A model generated the notes under the pieces. The model did not search any database. It saw only the letters and a list, made by a program, of their open reading frames with translations, and had not been told where the DNA came from. The position numbers were made by a program, and so were the translations under genes. From positions 1,116,001 to 1,180,000 of the forward strand of contig JASFAU010000002.1 of NCBI GenBank assembly GCA_039704465.1: a DNA stretch of 64,000 nucleotides. Reading direction: 5' to 3'. Origin of the DNA: Plasmodiophora brassicae (lineage: Eukaryota > Endomyxa > Phytomyxea > Plasmodiophorida > Plasmodiophoridae). Shown here piece after piece: positions 10,906 to 21,100 of this stretch (within the stretch, counting starts at the first letter, position 1; every line of letters begins with the position of its first letter).

Positions 10906-12069
10906 TCAGGAGGTCTGTTTCTTGAGCTCGTCCATACTCTTAGCAACGACGAGTGTCCCGTTAGCTTCAAACCCGAAATACACGGTCCCGTGGGACTCTG
11001 GTGAAGCGCTTGGAGCAATTTCAACAACAACAAGTTTATGCTTGTACCTGGAGCCCCTCGTTAACAATTGCTAAGCAGAGGGAACACGAGATACCGCGTA
11101 CCTGACGTCGGTGCTGACGCTGGCGAGTGTGAATGCGTTATCCGGTCCTCTGTACAGCTCGACGTCGTCGAGACGAAGAGAGTACGTAGCAACCGGATAG
11201 ACGGCATCGCCTTGCCATGACACATTGATGGACGCTACATTGTTCTTGATAACGCCTGCGCTGAGAACGGGCTCAGGCCGCCAATCGTTAAAGGCATTGC
11301 TGGGAACCAAATCCAACGGAGACGCCAAGCCCCATCGTAATGCTCCATTGACAAACAGGCTCAGCAACGAGGCCTGCATCATCATCGTCCACCTGTTTGG
11401 TGGCAAACGAACCGAAACGAGTGGCCAGATTGATAGGGCAAATGCATAGTGATGGTAATGAGGCACTGATCCTGGAGACATCAGACCCAGAAGCACAATG
11501 ACCACAATGATCGGCCCCAGCGTCTGGAGATATACCGCTCCGACAGAACGAAGCACGCCAGCTTCTCGGGTTCGCCAAACCATGTAGGCGAGTGATACGA
11601 CAACAAGGAGGAGCAACATGACAAGGAACGTAATCAGTAACGGAGACGTCAGGGACAGCTTGTAGTCAAGGCCGAAATTGAGAACAGGGCTGATGGCGCT
11701 AAGGAAGTCGATATTGAGGAAAACGAAATAGGGTACAATATAGTACAGGAAGAGATGCAGAGGTCGTTTCTCGATGCTGTTACCGATTTGATGGCGACCG
11801 CCGCATTCCCAGAGCAACCAGGAGAACCCACCGAGAACAGTACCATTGTTCAAGATTAAACGGGCAAACGGAACCGGATCGATCTGTGCATAGGCGACGC
11901 CTGCAGTGTAGATTGCACCGGCTGCGACGATTCCGATCCATAGCGTTCGCGCACCGACACGGACGGCTAACAGGGCCGCCATTGACAAGAGAAGGACGAT
12001 CGGCAATAACACGACCCAAATGTCACGACATAACGTGGTGGAATCCGCAGGTTCCAGGACGTACGACAT
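10906..12069 (-). CDS. Unidentified multi-pass membrane protein (369 aa)
   Basis: Two exons (11102-12069 and 10906-11047; intron 54 bases with AG-GTAC repeated at both ends) give 369 residues. After a short extracellular start come about seven hydrophobic helices (VVLLPIVLLLSMAALLAV, LWIGIVAAGAIYTAGVAYA, LFLYYIVPYFVFLNI, LLITFLVMLLLLVVVSLAY, LGPIIVVIVLLGLM). A striking motif PHYHHYAFALSIWPL is followed by LPPNRW. The C-terminal about 110 residues are soluble, with a fibronectin-like beta pattern (VASINVSWQGD, YSLRLDDVELYRG) and an end block YKHKLVVVEIAP. His-rich HYHHY next to a membrane helix could bind metal or haem, but that is conjecture. I know no family name for it. Confidence 0.7.
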
Positions 12070-12289
12070 GGGGAATGGCGCCGGGAATTCAACTGCAACA
12101 TTCTTAATAGAGGAACCTTGCCGACCCCACTGAAGCGGTTACCGGATTGGATGCCATTCTGGTAACTCGACGAGAAATACGGGGCAGATCCCGATAAGCG
12201 AAACTTGAAGCACCCTCCCAGTGGGCCTATGAGGCCGCTAACCCCGTCGTCAGTTGATTAGAGGGGTCGATTCACTATGCTGGAGATTA

Positions 12290-13210
12290 GGTAGCAAGCA
12301 CCTGTGAGTTGCAGACAGGCATATTCCAGAATCCGCCCGATAAGGAGAACTGCCGACTGCAATGCCAGAAACACTCAGTCTGGGAATATTCCTGACATGC
12401 AGTACCAGCAACTGACTGGGGACGAGTTTCTGGTATCCAGAAACGCAGCCTGCAGGGCAGCGTGCACTGTTCCACATCCCATATATGGGTCAGCATCAGC
12501 GTACGAAATCGACATTGGCGGAAACAACCGACGTTTGCCACTGATCCGAGCTGAACGGCAGGCAGTCTTGTGCGCCGATGCCACATTTGCTCGCGACATT
12601 CCATGCAACAACTGTCCAATTGACAACATCAGGGGGCACACAATGCCGATACGAGTACGCGCCCAACCGCTATTGCACGCCAACACATTATCAGGAGGTG
12701 CGCCATCAACCGTCGCACCGTAATACTGCAGGCCGATCACGACGGCATTGACAGCGATCACCGCAGCCACCACTAGATACTGACGCCGATCCCGTGACGC
12801 AAGCCACCGCGTTTGCGTCGCCTGGCCGACCAGAGCAACATCGTGATCGCTGTCGTCGTAGCCCAGCACGACCGCACCGGGCATTGTGCCGAACAGTGTC
12901 CCTTTAACAGGTCCACACACCGACTCGGCCAAGACCAGCGACACCCAAAAATAGGCCGCCCCATGAATCTCCTGTACGTTGTCGCCGCTCTCTGTGCGCT
13001 GGAAGTAGCCGAGCTGGCAGGCGGCAGTGCAGCCGCTCTCTGACGCGTGCTCACCACTCGTCCAGTGCGATATACGGACGACCAGCCAGTGCGTCGAGAC
13101 TGTGTGCTTCCGCAGATTAAATTCGTCACCCTTTGACGAGAGCCTGTCGAGCAGCACCCACCGGCCATCTCCGAGACTCGTCCCTCGCGAGTGCCCGCTG
13201 GGTTCGTTCT
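12290..13210 (-). CDS. Cysteine-rich membrane protein, structure unresolved
   Basis: A long open frame on the minus strand (12375-13157 and a little beyond, with no good ATG) suggests the middle of a spliced gene. It reads GTSLGDGRWVLLDR, then a Cys-containing stretch SESGCTAACQLGYFQ, two hydrophobic segments (AAYFWVSLVLAESV, RQYLVVAAVIAVNAVVIGLQ) and a third (IGIVCPLMLSIGQLL). Downstream, other frames continue with Cys-rich sequence (TACQEYSQTECFWHC) that would need introns to join. One possible first exon begins at ATG 13323 (MQHIADCPAH) through a 45-base intron, which would overlap the 5' end of the Maf gene. The product is not recognised. Only the central exon is well supported. Confidence 0.4.
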
Positions 13211-13314
13211 GTAATACCTGCCGTGGTCGCCGGCGATGACGACCTCACCCGTTGGGTCGCAACTCGCAAGCGCTGCAGGCTGCAGTCGCGGAGGTGCGCC
13301 GGACAGTCAGCGAT

Positions 13315-14233
13315 ATGTTGCATCTCGTTGAGCGGCTCAATGCGCTCGACGTTGTCCTGGCGTCAAGCTCGCCGCGGCGACGGGACATACTAGATATGAT
13401 TGGCATGAACGTGCGCGTCGTACCGAGCGCGTTCGATGAAGGGCAGCTGAAGAGCCGTCGGACGGGCATGTTTACCAGCCCGGAGGAATACGTTCGCGCG
13501 TCCGCCTATCTCAAAGCGGCACATGCGGTCGGTGCCTGTCCGACTGCTGATGTCATTATCGCCGCTGATACCATCGTTGTCGTCGATGGCGATATTCTCG
13601 AGAAACCGATAGGTGCCGCTCGCTGTGTGTGTTGAAGCGTTCATTTTACTGATATCGCCGTTGCCAGACGATGCTCATGCGGCGTCTATGCTGGAACGAC
13701 TAAGCGGTCGAACCCACAGAGTTTTGACCGGCGTCTCTATTGTGACACGGAATGCTGCCGCTGGCGATAAAGGCGATGCATACGTGGACAACTTCGCGCT
13801 CTTGCTACCAAAAGGATTCAACCCTGGCACGCATCGTCACAGAACTTGGGTAAGCATACCAACGATTTGCGGTTTCGCCCCATTGTTTATCCTGCTGACA
13901 GGTATCAGCGACTGCAGTTGACGTTGCACCGCTGGATCGACGACTGATCGATGCATATATTGCAACTGGGGAGCATCGGTAACGCTCAAGGCGTCTTCTG
14001 TACAGCCAACGTCGCCTAACGGACTTCTACAGGGATAAGGCGGGTTCGGTAGGGCAATCGTTTTCCTGTGGACGCCCATACTCACCTCTTTATGTCGACA
14101 GTACGGGATTCAAGGGTGTGCGAGGGTGTTCATTAAAGGGATCCATGGGTGCTTCTATAACGTCATGGGATTCCCCCTGCAAGCGTTCTCCACTGCGATG
14201 CAGGAACTGTTCGACAGCATTCAACCTAAATAA
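13315..14233 (+). CDS. Maf-family nucleotide pyrophosphatase (ASMTL/Maf-like)
   Basis: Five exons (13315-13612, 13668-13849, 13902-13978, 14033-14048, 14102-14233) give 234 residues. Maf motifs are all present: VVLASSSPRRRDIL near the start, an S-E/A-F-D-E-type SAFDEG, ADVIIAADTIVVVDG with the catalytic Asp, EKPID, LERLSGRTHRVLTGVSIV, LIDAYIATGEHRDKAGSYGIQG and the closing IHGCFYNVMGFPL. The family hydrolyses non-canonical or modified nucleoside triphosphates (dTTP, UTP, m5UTP). The fourth exon is only 16 bases (encoding DKAGS), flanked by introns of 54 and 53 bases. ATG 13315 gives the usual short N-terminus; the same frame stays open upstream but has no ATG before a stop. Confidence 0.9.
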
Positions 14234-14640
14234 AAGCACACAGTGGATTCTTTTGTTCGTGCTGTACGGGCTCGCATCGTTTCGCAACCTGCCTGCTTTC
14301 CGTAACCAGACTTCCAATCCCGCGCGTATCGGTTCGCCACAAGACTCGCCTGGAGGTAGAATCTGGTTCGCCCGAACATGCACAGGGCTGAAACATGAAC
14401 AATTTCCGAACCGGAACTATCTTAGCGGGTCCCCACCGCCACTCCCCATACCTGAACATAATCCATAGAGCATCGACGCCCTGCAAGTCGGCTCTGTCGC
14501 GATTGCGATGGGATTACTTAGACCTCCAGCTGCTTTGGCCAAATCGTCGTATACCTGTTGCAGGTCCCAGTGCAGGCCACGTGGCTTAGGCTGTGCACAG
14601 TGCAGGTTTCCTGCACAACGTGTTCCCGTTGGAGCTCCGG
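14234..14640. other. Intergenic after Maf gene
   Basis: This stretch holds no open frame that I can relate to a protein family. Stops are frequent in all frames, and it leads into the decayed LINE-like fragment. Confidence 0.4.
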
Positions 14641-15060
14641 TTGTACTGTTGCGTTTGCTAGATGTACAGGCATCGTTTGGCCTTTGTATGAGTATGTCAG
14701 TCATCTCGTCTTGGTACTTCTATAGGGCTCCTGTGAAGGTTTGTTTCCAGAGTCGTGCGATGTGCCACGCTCGTGCCGTAGTTTGTGTCAGAGTACAGCT
14801 GTGCAGTGGAGTTGGTGTTTGACGGTTTCTGTGGCGACGTTGCAGTGCCGGCACTGGTCAGTCTCCCCAAGCTATGCTTTGGTCAGTGTTGAAGACGAGC
14901 TGTCGTGAGCGGGCGCGATGCAGCAGGGGTTGCCGACGCTGTCTTGCGGATATTGCGGCAGTGATCAGCGATTCAGCATCGGCCGGGCGGAGTTGTGCAC
15001 AGGGTGAAGTTGCCGCGTACGTCGTGAAGGTTCTCTAGGTAGCCCGCAGTCCGAAAAAAA
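14640..15060 (-). mobile_element. Decayed LINE-like (non-LTR) retrotransposon fragment
   Basis: On the minus strand a frame reads LITAAISARQRRQPLLHRAR and ends QSIAWGD at about 14861. A one-base frame shift then leads to DQCRHCNVATETVKHQLHC (about 14803-14859). Such a C-x2-C-x(n)-H-x3/4-C cluster just after the reverse transcriptase is typical of the tail of non-LTR retrotransposon ORF2 proteins (the CCHC/RNase-H-side finger). Stops and the frameshift show it is dead. No poly-A tail, target-site duplication or catalytic RT motif is visible, so the family and full extent are open. Confidence 0.4.
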
Positions 15061-15199
15061 GGGGCCTGAAGTCAAAATCAGCGCAGTTGCTGCTGTCAGC
15101 GTTCCAGCCCGGATCGTGCGGACTGCCAATCTTCAAAACGTCTGCGAAGACCAGCATCACGAAGGTATCGAGCCTCCAGACCATACGATCATCCGCAAG

Positions 15200-16336
15200 A
15201 TGTCGCGTCGCCCGATTCACGCATTTATGTCGCTGCTCATCGTCCTGTATCTCCCGGTCTACGCGCAGGCCGCGGACAAGGTGACATGTGCTCGCGAGAT
15301 CAACCTCCTGTTGAAAGGTTCCTATTTCGGCTCGTCCAACTGCCAGCGTGCTGTGGACGCCGCTCTATCCAAGGATGACAACAACAATGGCGTCTTCTCC
15401 GATGATGAACAGCGTGCCTGGCTCACCAAGATCTACACGCACGAGATGAATTACCTGTTGAAAGGTTCCCATTTCGGCTCGTCCGACTGCCAGCGTGCTG
15501 TGGACGCCGCTCTATCCAAGGATGGCAACAACAATGGCGTCTTCTCCGATGGTGATCAGCGTGCCTGGCTCACCAAGATCTACACGCACGAGATGAATTA
15601 CCTGTTGAAAGGTTCCCATTTCGGGTCGTCCGACTGCCAGCGTGCTGTGGACGCCGCTCTATCCAAGGATGGCAACAACAATGGCGTCTTCTCCGATGGT
15701 GATCAGCGTGCCTGGCTCACCAAGATCTACACGCACGAGATGAATTACCTGTTGAAAGGTTCCCATTTCGGCTCGTCCGACTGCCAGCGTGCTGCGGACG
15801 CCGCTCTATCCAAGGATGGCAACCACAACGGCGTCTTCTCCGAAGACGAACAGCGTGCCTGGCTCACCAAGATCTACACGCACGAGATCAAGTACTTGCT
15901 GAAGCAGTCTACTTTCGACGATTCGAACCTTGTCCAGGCGGTGAATGCTGTCCTATCGAAGGATGCTAATAACGGGTACGTCTTCACTGAGGCCGAACAG
16001 TGCGGCTGGCTTCAACAGATCAACACGCATGCGAGCCGCCCGCAAAGCAAGGCCGGCAGATTCGACATCATGAGCGCTCTGAGCAGCAACCTGGCCGTCA
16101 GTGCTCAAGCTGCCAAGATGATGGTCCACATGCAGTACAAGCCCCTGAAGCGCGTGCTTGGAGATGCAGAGGAGAGGCTGAATAGCGTTGATCAGGACGC
16201 TCAGAGTGGCAGCAGGGCCACGTTTCGTACGCAGCTGAGCGATAGCATTACCAAGTTGCGTGCAGCGCTTCGTAAACTCGAAGACAAGATGCATGATTTG
16301 GGAGCGACCCCTGATGATTACAACTTCCTGCTGTGA
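15200..16336 (+). CDS. Secreted tandem-repeat protein with EF-hand-like loops
   Basis: An intronless frame of 378 residues. ATG 15200 starts MSRRPIHAFMSLLIVLYLPVY, a signal peptide with a likely cut after AQA. Five copies of a 49-residue unit follow (see the repeat feature). Each unit has a helix MNYLLKGSHFGSSDCQRAV, one Cys, and a loop DGNNNGVFSDGD that fits the EF-hand pattern (D1, N3, N5, G6, S9, D/E12), then QRAWLTKIYTHE. A C-terminal domain of about 110 residues is helical and Cys-free, with heptad-like runs (LKRVLGDAEERLNSV, LRAALRKLEDKMHDL). A secreted, calcium-binding repeat protein is the likely class. The in-frame extension upstream to 15116 lacks an ATG. Confidence 0.8.
   Translation: MSRRPIHAFMSLLIVLYLPVYAQAADKVTCAREINLLLKGSYFGSSNCQRAVDAALSKDDNNNGVFSDDEQRAWLTKIYTHEMNYLLKGSHFGSSDCQRAVDAALSKDGNNNGVFSDGDQRAWLTKIYTHEMNYLLKGSHFGSSDCQRAVDAALSKDGNNNGVFSDGDQRAWLTKIYTHEMNYLLKGSHFGSSDCQRAADAALSKDGNHNGVFSEDEQRAWLTKIYTHEIKYLLKQSTFDDSNLVQAVNAVLSKDANNGYVFTEAEQCGWLQQINTHASRPQSKAGRFDIMSALSSNLAVSAQAAKMMVHMQYKPLKRVLGDAEERLNSVDQDAQSGSRATFRTQLSDSITKLRAALRKLEDKMHDLGATPDDYNFLL
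15299..16030 (+). repeat. Five tandem 147-bp coding repeats
   Basis: Units start at 15299, 15446, 15593, 15740 and 15887, each 147 bases (49 codons). Units 2 and 3 are almost identical at the DNA level and unit 4 differs by few bases, while units 1 and 5 are more diverged. In unit 5 the EF-like loop has lost its register (DANNGYVFTEAE). This is the pattern of recent expansion in the middle of an array by unequal exchange. Confidence 0.9.
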
Positions 16337-17296
16337 GAGGCCAACGCACTCCCATTTGCTCGTCAAATACACTGAGCGTTCCATATTCGGATCAAAGGCA
16401 CCCAGCCTCAATCTCTACTGGGCGGTGCGTGGTCTTTATCCGGAGTGGTGTGTGTCGCTACTCGCTGAGGCCTTATGCTGGCCAGAATTAACCCGACATC
16501 ATACGATGAAAGGTTACGCCGGTTCTCGTGCGATCGGTTCTTTTGAAGAATGGAGGACTGCCATTCGACACAGACACAGCGCAGGGAGCGGCCTTGCCGA
16601 CCCACAGTTGCCTTCTGACCAGCTAGGTAGGCCACTGGGGCAACCCCCAGGCTCAGCACCAAGGCGATGTCATGCAATTTCAATCAAGGAACCCTGTCCA
16701 GCGGCCAATTCGCAAGAGCCAGGGGTCATCGGCCACCGGCCTTAGGTCGGCAAACACGGATGCAAACCGGGCAACAGCAACCTCGCTGAACGGCCCGCTT
16801 GGAGTGCCATCGGGCATTCGCTGTTCCAGAACGCTGTGTAATCGTAGGGCAACACGGCCTACAGCCTGGAGCAGACCGTTGCGAACCTCGCTGAATTACA
16901 ACGTCGGCAAAGCCCTTAAGCACGTTTATTCGACGGTTGTGCACAACGTGCTATGTGTACTGTGCCCTGCGCTGGGACTGCGCCGACTACTGGAACATGG
17001 ACGACACGATTAGCCCCAATGACCTCTGTCTCGGAATTCGCGCGCGTTCTCTGGAAATATCTCTGACCGTGTGCCGAGCATCGACCAGATATTCGCCAGT
17101 GGGCGTGTCACCTGGGAAGTCTGGAACCCCTTAATCGCGCGGCGCGCCCCTGTCACACAGTGATCTGGACAAATCTATGCGCTGCGTTCGGTCCTGGGCG
17201 CTCTCCAGGGGTCGCAACGGACGTACCCCGGGGCCCAGCCCCAGCCAGGAGCGTCATAGTTGAAGTCACCTGCCTCAAAGTACATCTTTCGCAACA
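16337..17296. other. Gene-poor stretch with possible minus-strand exons
   Basis: No complete gene is evident. On the minus strand two open stretches stand out. One at about 16685-16897 begins at a plausible ATTCAG acceptor and reads EVRNGLLQAVGRVALRLHS through RMPDGTPSGPFSEV and VFADLRPVADDPWLLRIGRW. The other at about 16408-16683 reads LHDIALVLSLGVAPVAYLAG. They may be exons of one unrecognised gene or a transposon relic. The 3' end of the repeat protein and the 5' flank of the chitin-binding gene also lie here. Confidence 0.3.
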
Positions 17297-18026
17297 ATGT
17301 CGACAACGTCGGTCGTCCTTATCGTCCTGTTCGCGGTCAGCGTGTCCGCTCACAACAACGAGTGGAAGAAGACGGACCCGCCAAAGTACTACGATCCGGT
17401 CACCGAAGCCCCGTCGTACCAAGCGCCTGCATCCGACTACTCCACGCCCGCTCCCACGTACGCTGCTCCTTCCAAGGGCGCCACGCCTGCACCCACGCCA
17501 TCGTACGCGACCCGCCCACCGCTGCCCACCGGGCGGTGCGGCCCGTACTTCGGCTGGGCGTCATGCGCAGGCGTTAACGAGTGCTGCAGGTGCGAGGCAC
17601 GACGCACCGAGGCTTCGCCTGCCGTATCTGATGAATGCGCTTCCCTATAGCAAATACGGATGGTGTGGCACGACGGTCAGTCACTGCGACTGGAGCAACG
17701 CGACCGAGGCGTTCAAGCCATACGAGTACCCGTCCGACGCCAGGGGTGCGTCCCAGACCGCCGCCCCGTACCCGTACCCAACACCCGCGCCAACCACGGT
17801 GACGACCACCCCGTCACCAACGACGCGCGCGAACGCGACGACGGCGCCAGCGAACTCGACGACAACGAGGACACCGGTGCCACCGCCAGCGTCGGTCGGT
17901 GCGGACGCGTCCGGCGCCGGTGTCGCCCGGTCCGTTGCCGCGGACGAAAGCGCGTCGTTCGACACGCGCGTGTCCCGCCTGATCGCCGTTGCCATCGCCG
18001 TCGCCGCCGCCTTCCTCCTGAACTGA
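17297..18026 (+). CDS. Secreted chitin-binding (CBM18) protein, GPI-anchor type
   Basis: Two exons (17297-17589, 17651-18026; intron 61 bases) encode 222 residues. A signal peptide (MSTTSVVLIVLFAVSVSA) is followed by a Pro/Ala/Thr linker. Residues about 81-110 form a hevein-type CBM18: C-G-P-Y-F-G-x3-C-x5-CC-S-K-Y-G-W-C-G-x5-C, with six Cys in the classic spacing and the aromatic residues that stack on GlcNAc. The intron interrupts this module between CC and SKYGW. A long Thr/Pro/Ala stretch suited to O-glycosylation then leads to a hydrophobic C-terminus (RLIAVAIAVAAAFLLN), the usual form of a GPI-anchor signal. It probably binds the organism's own chitin wall or masks chitin fragments; either role is inference. 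Confidence 0.88.
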
Positions 18027-18162
18027 ACGCGTGCTCGGTTCTTCCCCTCCATGAGTAAACGCATGTAGATATCGGAATCCTCTGTTCGGCGTACACACCG
18101 CGAATCCATTGGGAGGGCGTGTGCCCCGCCCCCACATCGATGATATCTGTCTGGGGCTGCCG

Positions 18163-21100
18163 ATGACGTCGCCTGTGGCGCCGCCCATCGTGCCGCCCGC
18201 CCGCCGCCCATGGAGGTCGCTGGTCGACGCTTTCAACGAGCGCTCCCGGCATCGCCAGGCGATGCCGCTAGATAGCCGTCGCGACTGGGATCACGAATGG
18301 CAAACCTTACTGGAGCGCCCCTGTCACACTCCGGAGACGCGTCGCAGACGCGCCGCCGCCCTTGTCGCCCTGCGCCGCGAATTCCTCGACGCGGGCGCGC
18401 GTGGCCTTCGCGCCCTGATCGACACGGGCCAGACGACGGTCGACGTCGACGGGGTCGCTGTCACGTCGATCGCAACGGAACAGGTCGCGTCGTACATCGA
18501 CAGGATCCACGCGTACGAAACTGTCGCAAGGCTGGGCGCCGCGCCCTGTGCCGTCCCGCTCATGGCGCTGATGCATGCCGACCTGCGCCATGCCGTTGTG
18601 GAGGCGCGCCCGCGCGCCCTGTCGCCCGATGCGGTCGTCCTGGTCGCGTTGCCGACCCTGCGCGACGCACCTCCCCTGCGCTGCCGTCGCCAAACGGCGA
18701 CCTCGCGAATCTATTTCGTCGGCGACGCCCAGGACGTTCTGCCGCGGGACGCCACGGGGCGATGCGTGCGCGGGGAGATCGTCCTCGAAGACGGCATCGC
18801 GAGCGACACCCGCCGGGCCACGTTGGCGTCGACGCTGACGAGGCGGATCGCGCTGGCCGCCAAGGCGCTGGACAAGCGCGGGAAGAAGAAGCTGTCGTCG
18901 GCGGGCGGCCGGCGCATCGCGCGCATCTTGCACGCGCACGGCGTGCCGTGCCGTGCGCTGGGGCGCGTACGCGCCCAGGCACGCACTGCGCCGGTGCGTG
19001 CGTGCCTGTTCGCCGAGATGGTGGCGCGGGCCGTCAAGCGGATCTTCCGGTGCCGGGCGGAGCGCGACGGGCAGCACCCCGTGCAACTCTGCCGGGACCT
19101 GGTCCGCCCCAGCACCGCCGACGCGTGGACGGCGGCCATCGCGGGCGTCCTCGTCGACAAGTTCGGCACGGATGATGAGCGCGCACCGATCGCCGGCCTG
19201 CTGCAGGGGTGCGCCCTGCTCGGGCGCGTCCTCGGCGATCTCGGCATCCAGCTCGCCAACCCGGGCACGGCGCTGGCCGACCTTCGCTCAGCGCTCGTTG
19301 CCAACGCCGACACCGCCGCGCTCCTGCACCCGACCGGCCGCGTCGTCGTGCGACGGGTCGAGGGCCTGCCCCAGGTCGAACCCGACCTGAGGTGCCTGAT
19401 CGGCCGTCTACGCCAGTGGCACGACGCCGTCATCGTGTCGCGGTCGTGCGCCGACGTTGCCAACGCCGACGTGCTGGCGCAGATCGTCGACGCGTACGCC
19501 GACCTGTCCAGCGAGGCGCCGTCGGCGGCGTTCGCAGGGCTCGTGCGGGCCGTCGACGACCTCAGGCAGCTGGATCGCAACGACGACCGGGTTGCGGAGG
19601 CGATGCAGGCGGCCGCGTTGGCGCTGTCGGCAGGCGGGCACCACGAGCAGGCGTTCGCCGCGATCGCCGCCATCCCACGACCATCGCCCATTACCGTTGC
19701 CCGCCTCGAGCAGAGCCGTGGGACCTACCACGAGCGTTTGCACGCGCTGGCACCCCTGGCCGACGCGCTGGGCGACGACGATGACCCGACGTCGGCCCGG
19801 ATCGACCTCGTCGACGCCAACCTCGCCATGGGGTACCTCGACGATGCGAACGCGGTCCTGGACAGCGCCGCGCTCGTCGCTGGCGTCCGCAAGGCCCTCG
19901 GGCGCGAGCACCTGCCGCGGTACCTGCTCCAGGTCGGTCGCGCTATACGCCAGGCGGCGGGACACCTGTCTGCAACGGGCGACGACAACGACGACGACGA
20001 CGACGACGCGGTGGACTGCTTGACGCAGGCCGTGGCCGTCGCCGACGCCGTCCTGTCCGGCAGCGACCGCACCCTTGTCGTGGACTGCCTCGTGGAGCTC
20101 GCCGACGCGCACCTGTGTCGCCAGGAGGCGCCCGCCGCCGTCCGATCGCTGAAGCGCGCCGTCGCCGAGATCGACGCCATCCACGGGTGCAACTCCAGGG
20201 ACCTGCAGGTCGGTGCCATCTCGGTTATGTCTAGCCGGTCGCTAACGCGCCGCGCGCGATGCCACAGATCGCCGACCTGATGACGAGGATGGCCCGGGCG
20301 TTCGTGGCGAACAGCCAGGCGGACCTCGGGGCGCAGGCCTGGCGCCTGGCGCAGGCCCACTACCGTCGCCTGCTGTCGACGAACGACGGCACCGATGCGA
20401 CCGACGAGCGCGTCCGCCTGCTGAACCGCCTCGCCGCCCTGCACGACGAGTTCCGCCCGTCGTCATCGTCGTCGACCTGGGCGCAGTCCTGGCAGGTGGC
20501 GACGTCCCGGCACGGGCACCTGCTCGAGACGATCGCGGCGGGGCGGGGCGCGGCGCGCGCCTCCCCCGACCCGATCGACGTGCTCGAACGCGTCGCCGAG
20601 TACGCCCGCCAGGCGTACGGCGACGCGCACGACGTCGCTGCCGGGGCCGGCATCGACCTCGCCAACGCGATCGGCCGCGCCGGCCGCGAACTCGAGCGCC
20701 TGCACATGCTGCGCCGCATCGACGTCGCGTTCGACGGGCGCGGGTCGCCGCAGCACGTTCGCTGCTGGCTGGAGCAGGGCGCGTCGCTGGAGGCGCAGCG
20801 CCTGTTCCTGGAGATGAAGGCGGTGCTGGAGAAGGCGCTGGCGCGGGTCGAGCGCGACTCCCGGGCGACGCCGGACGTCGACACCGTGTTCGGGCTCGTG
20901 GCCGGGCTGATCCGCGCCGGGCACCGCCTCGGCGAGTTCGACACCGCCGGGCGCGTCGTGGAGCGCGCCGTGCTCGTCTGGCAGCGCCTGTTCGGCGGCG
21001 GGCCGTCGTCGGCGGTCCCCGCCATGCTCCGTCGCCTGGCGGCCCAGTTCGCCGACCTGTCCCGGTACGACATGCAGCGGAGCGTCGTGATCGAGGCCTG

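Noticed and set aside
16672..17013. Plus-strand frame of 113 codons with an ATG
   Set aside because: Composition is basic and irregular with no domain, and the opposite strand offers a more coding-like frame. Not supported.
18307..19691. Several long minus-strand frames opposite the CLU/TPR gene
   Set aside because: They follow from the very high GC content and codon bias of the plus-strand gene. They have no recognisable domain and overlap each other.
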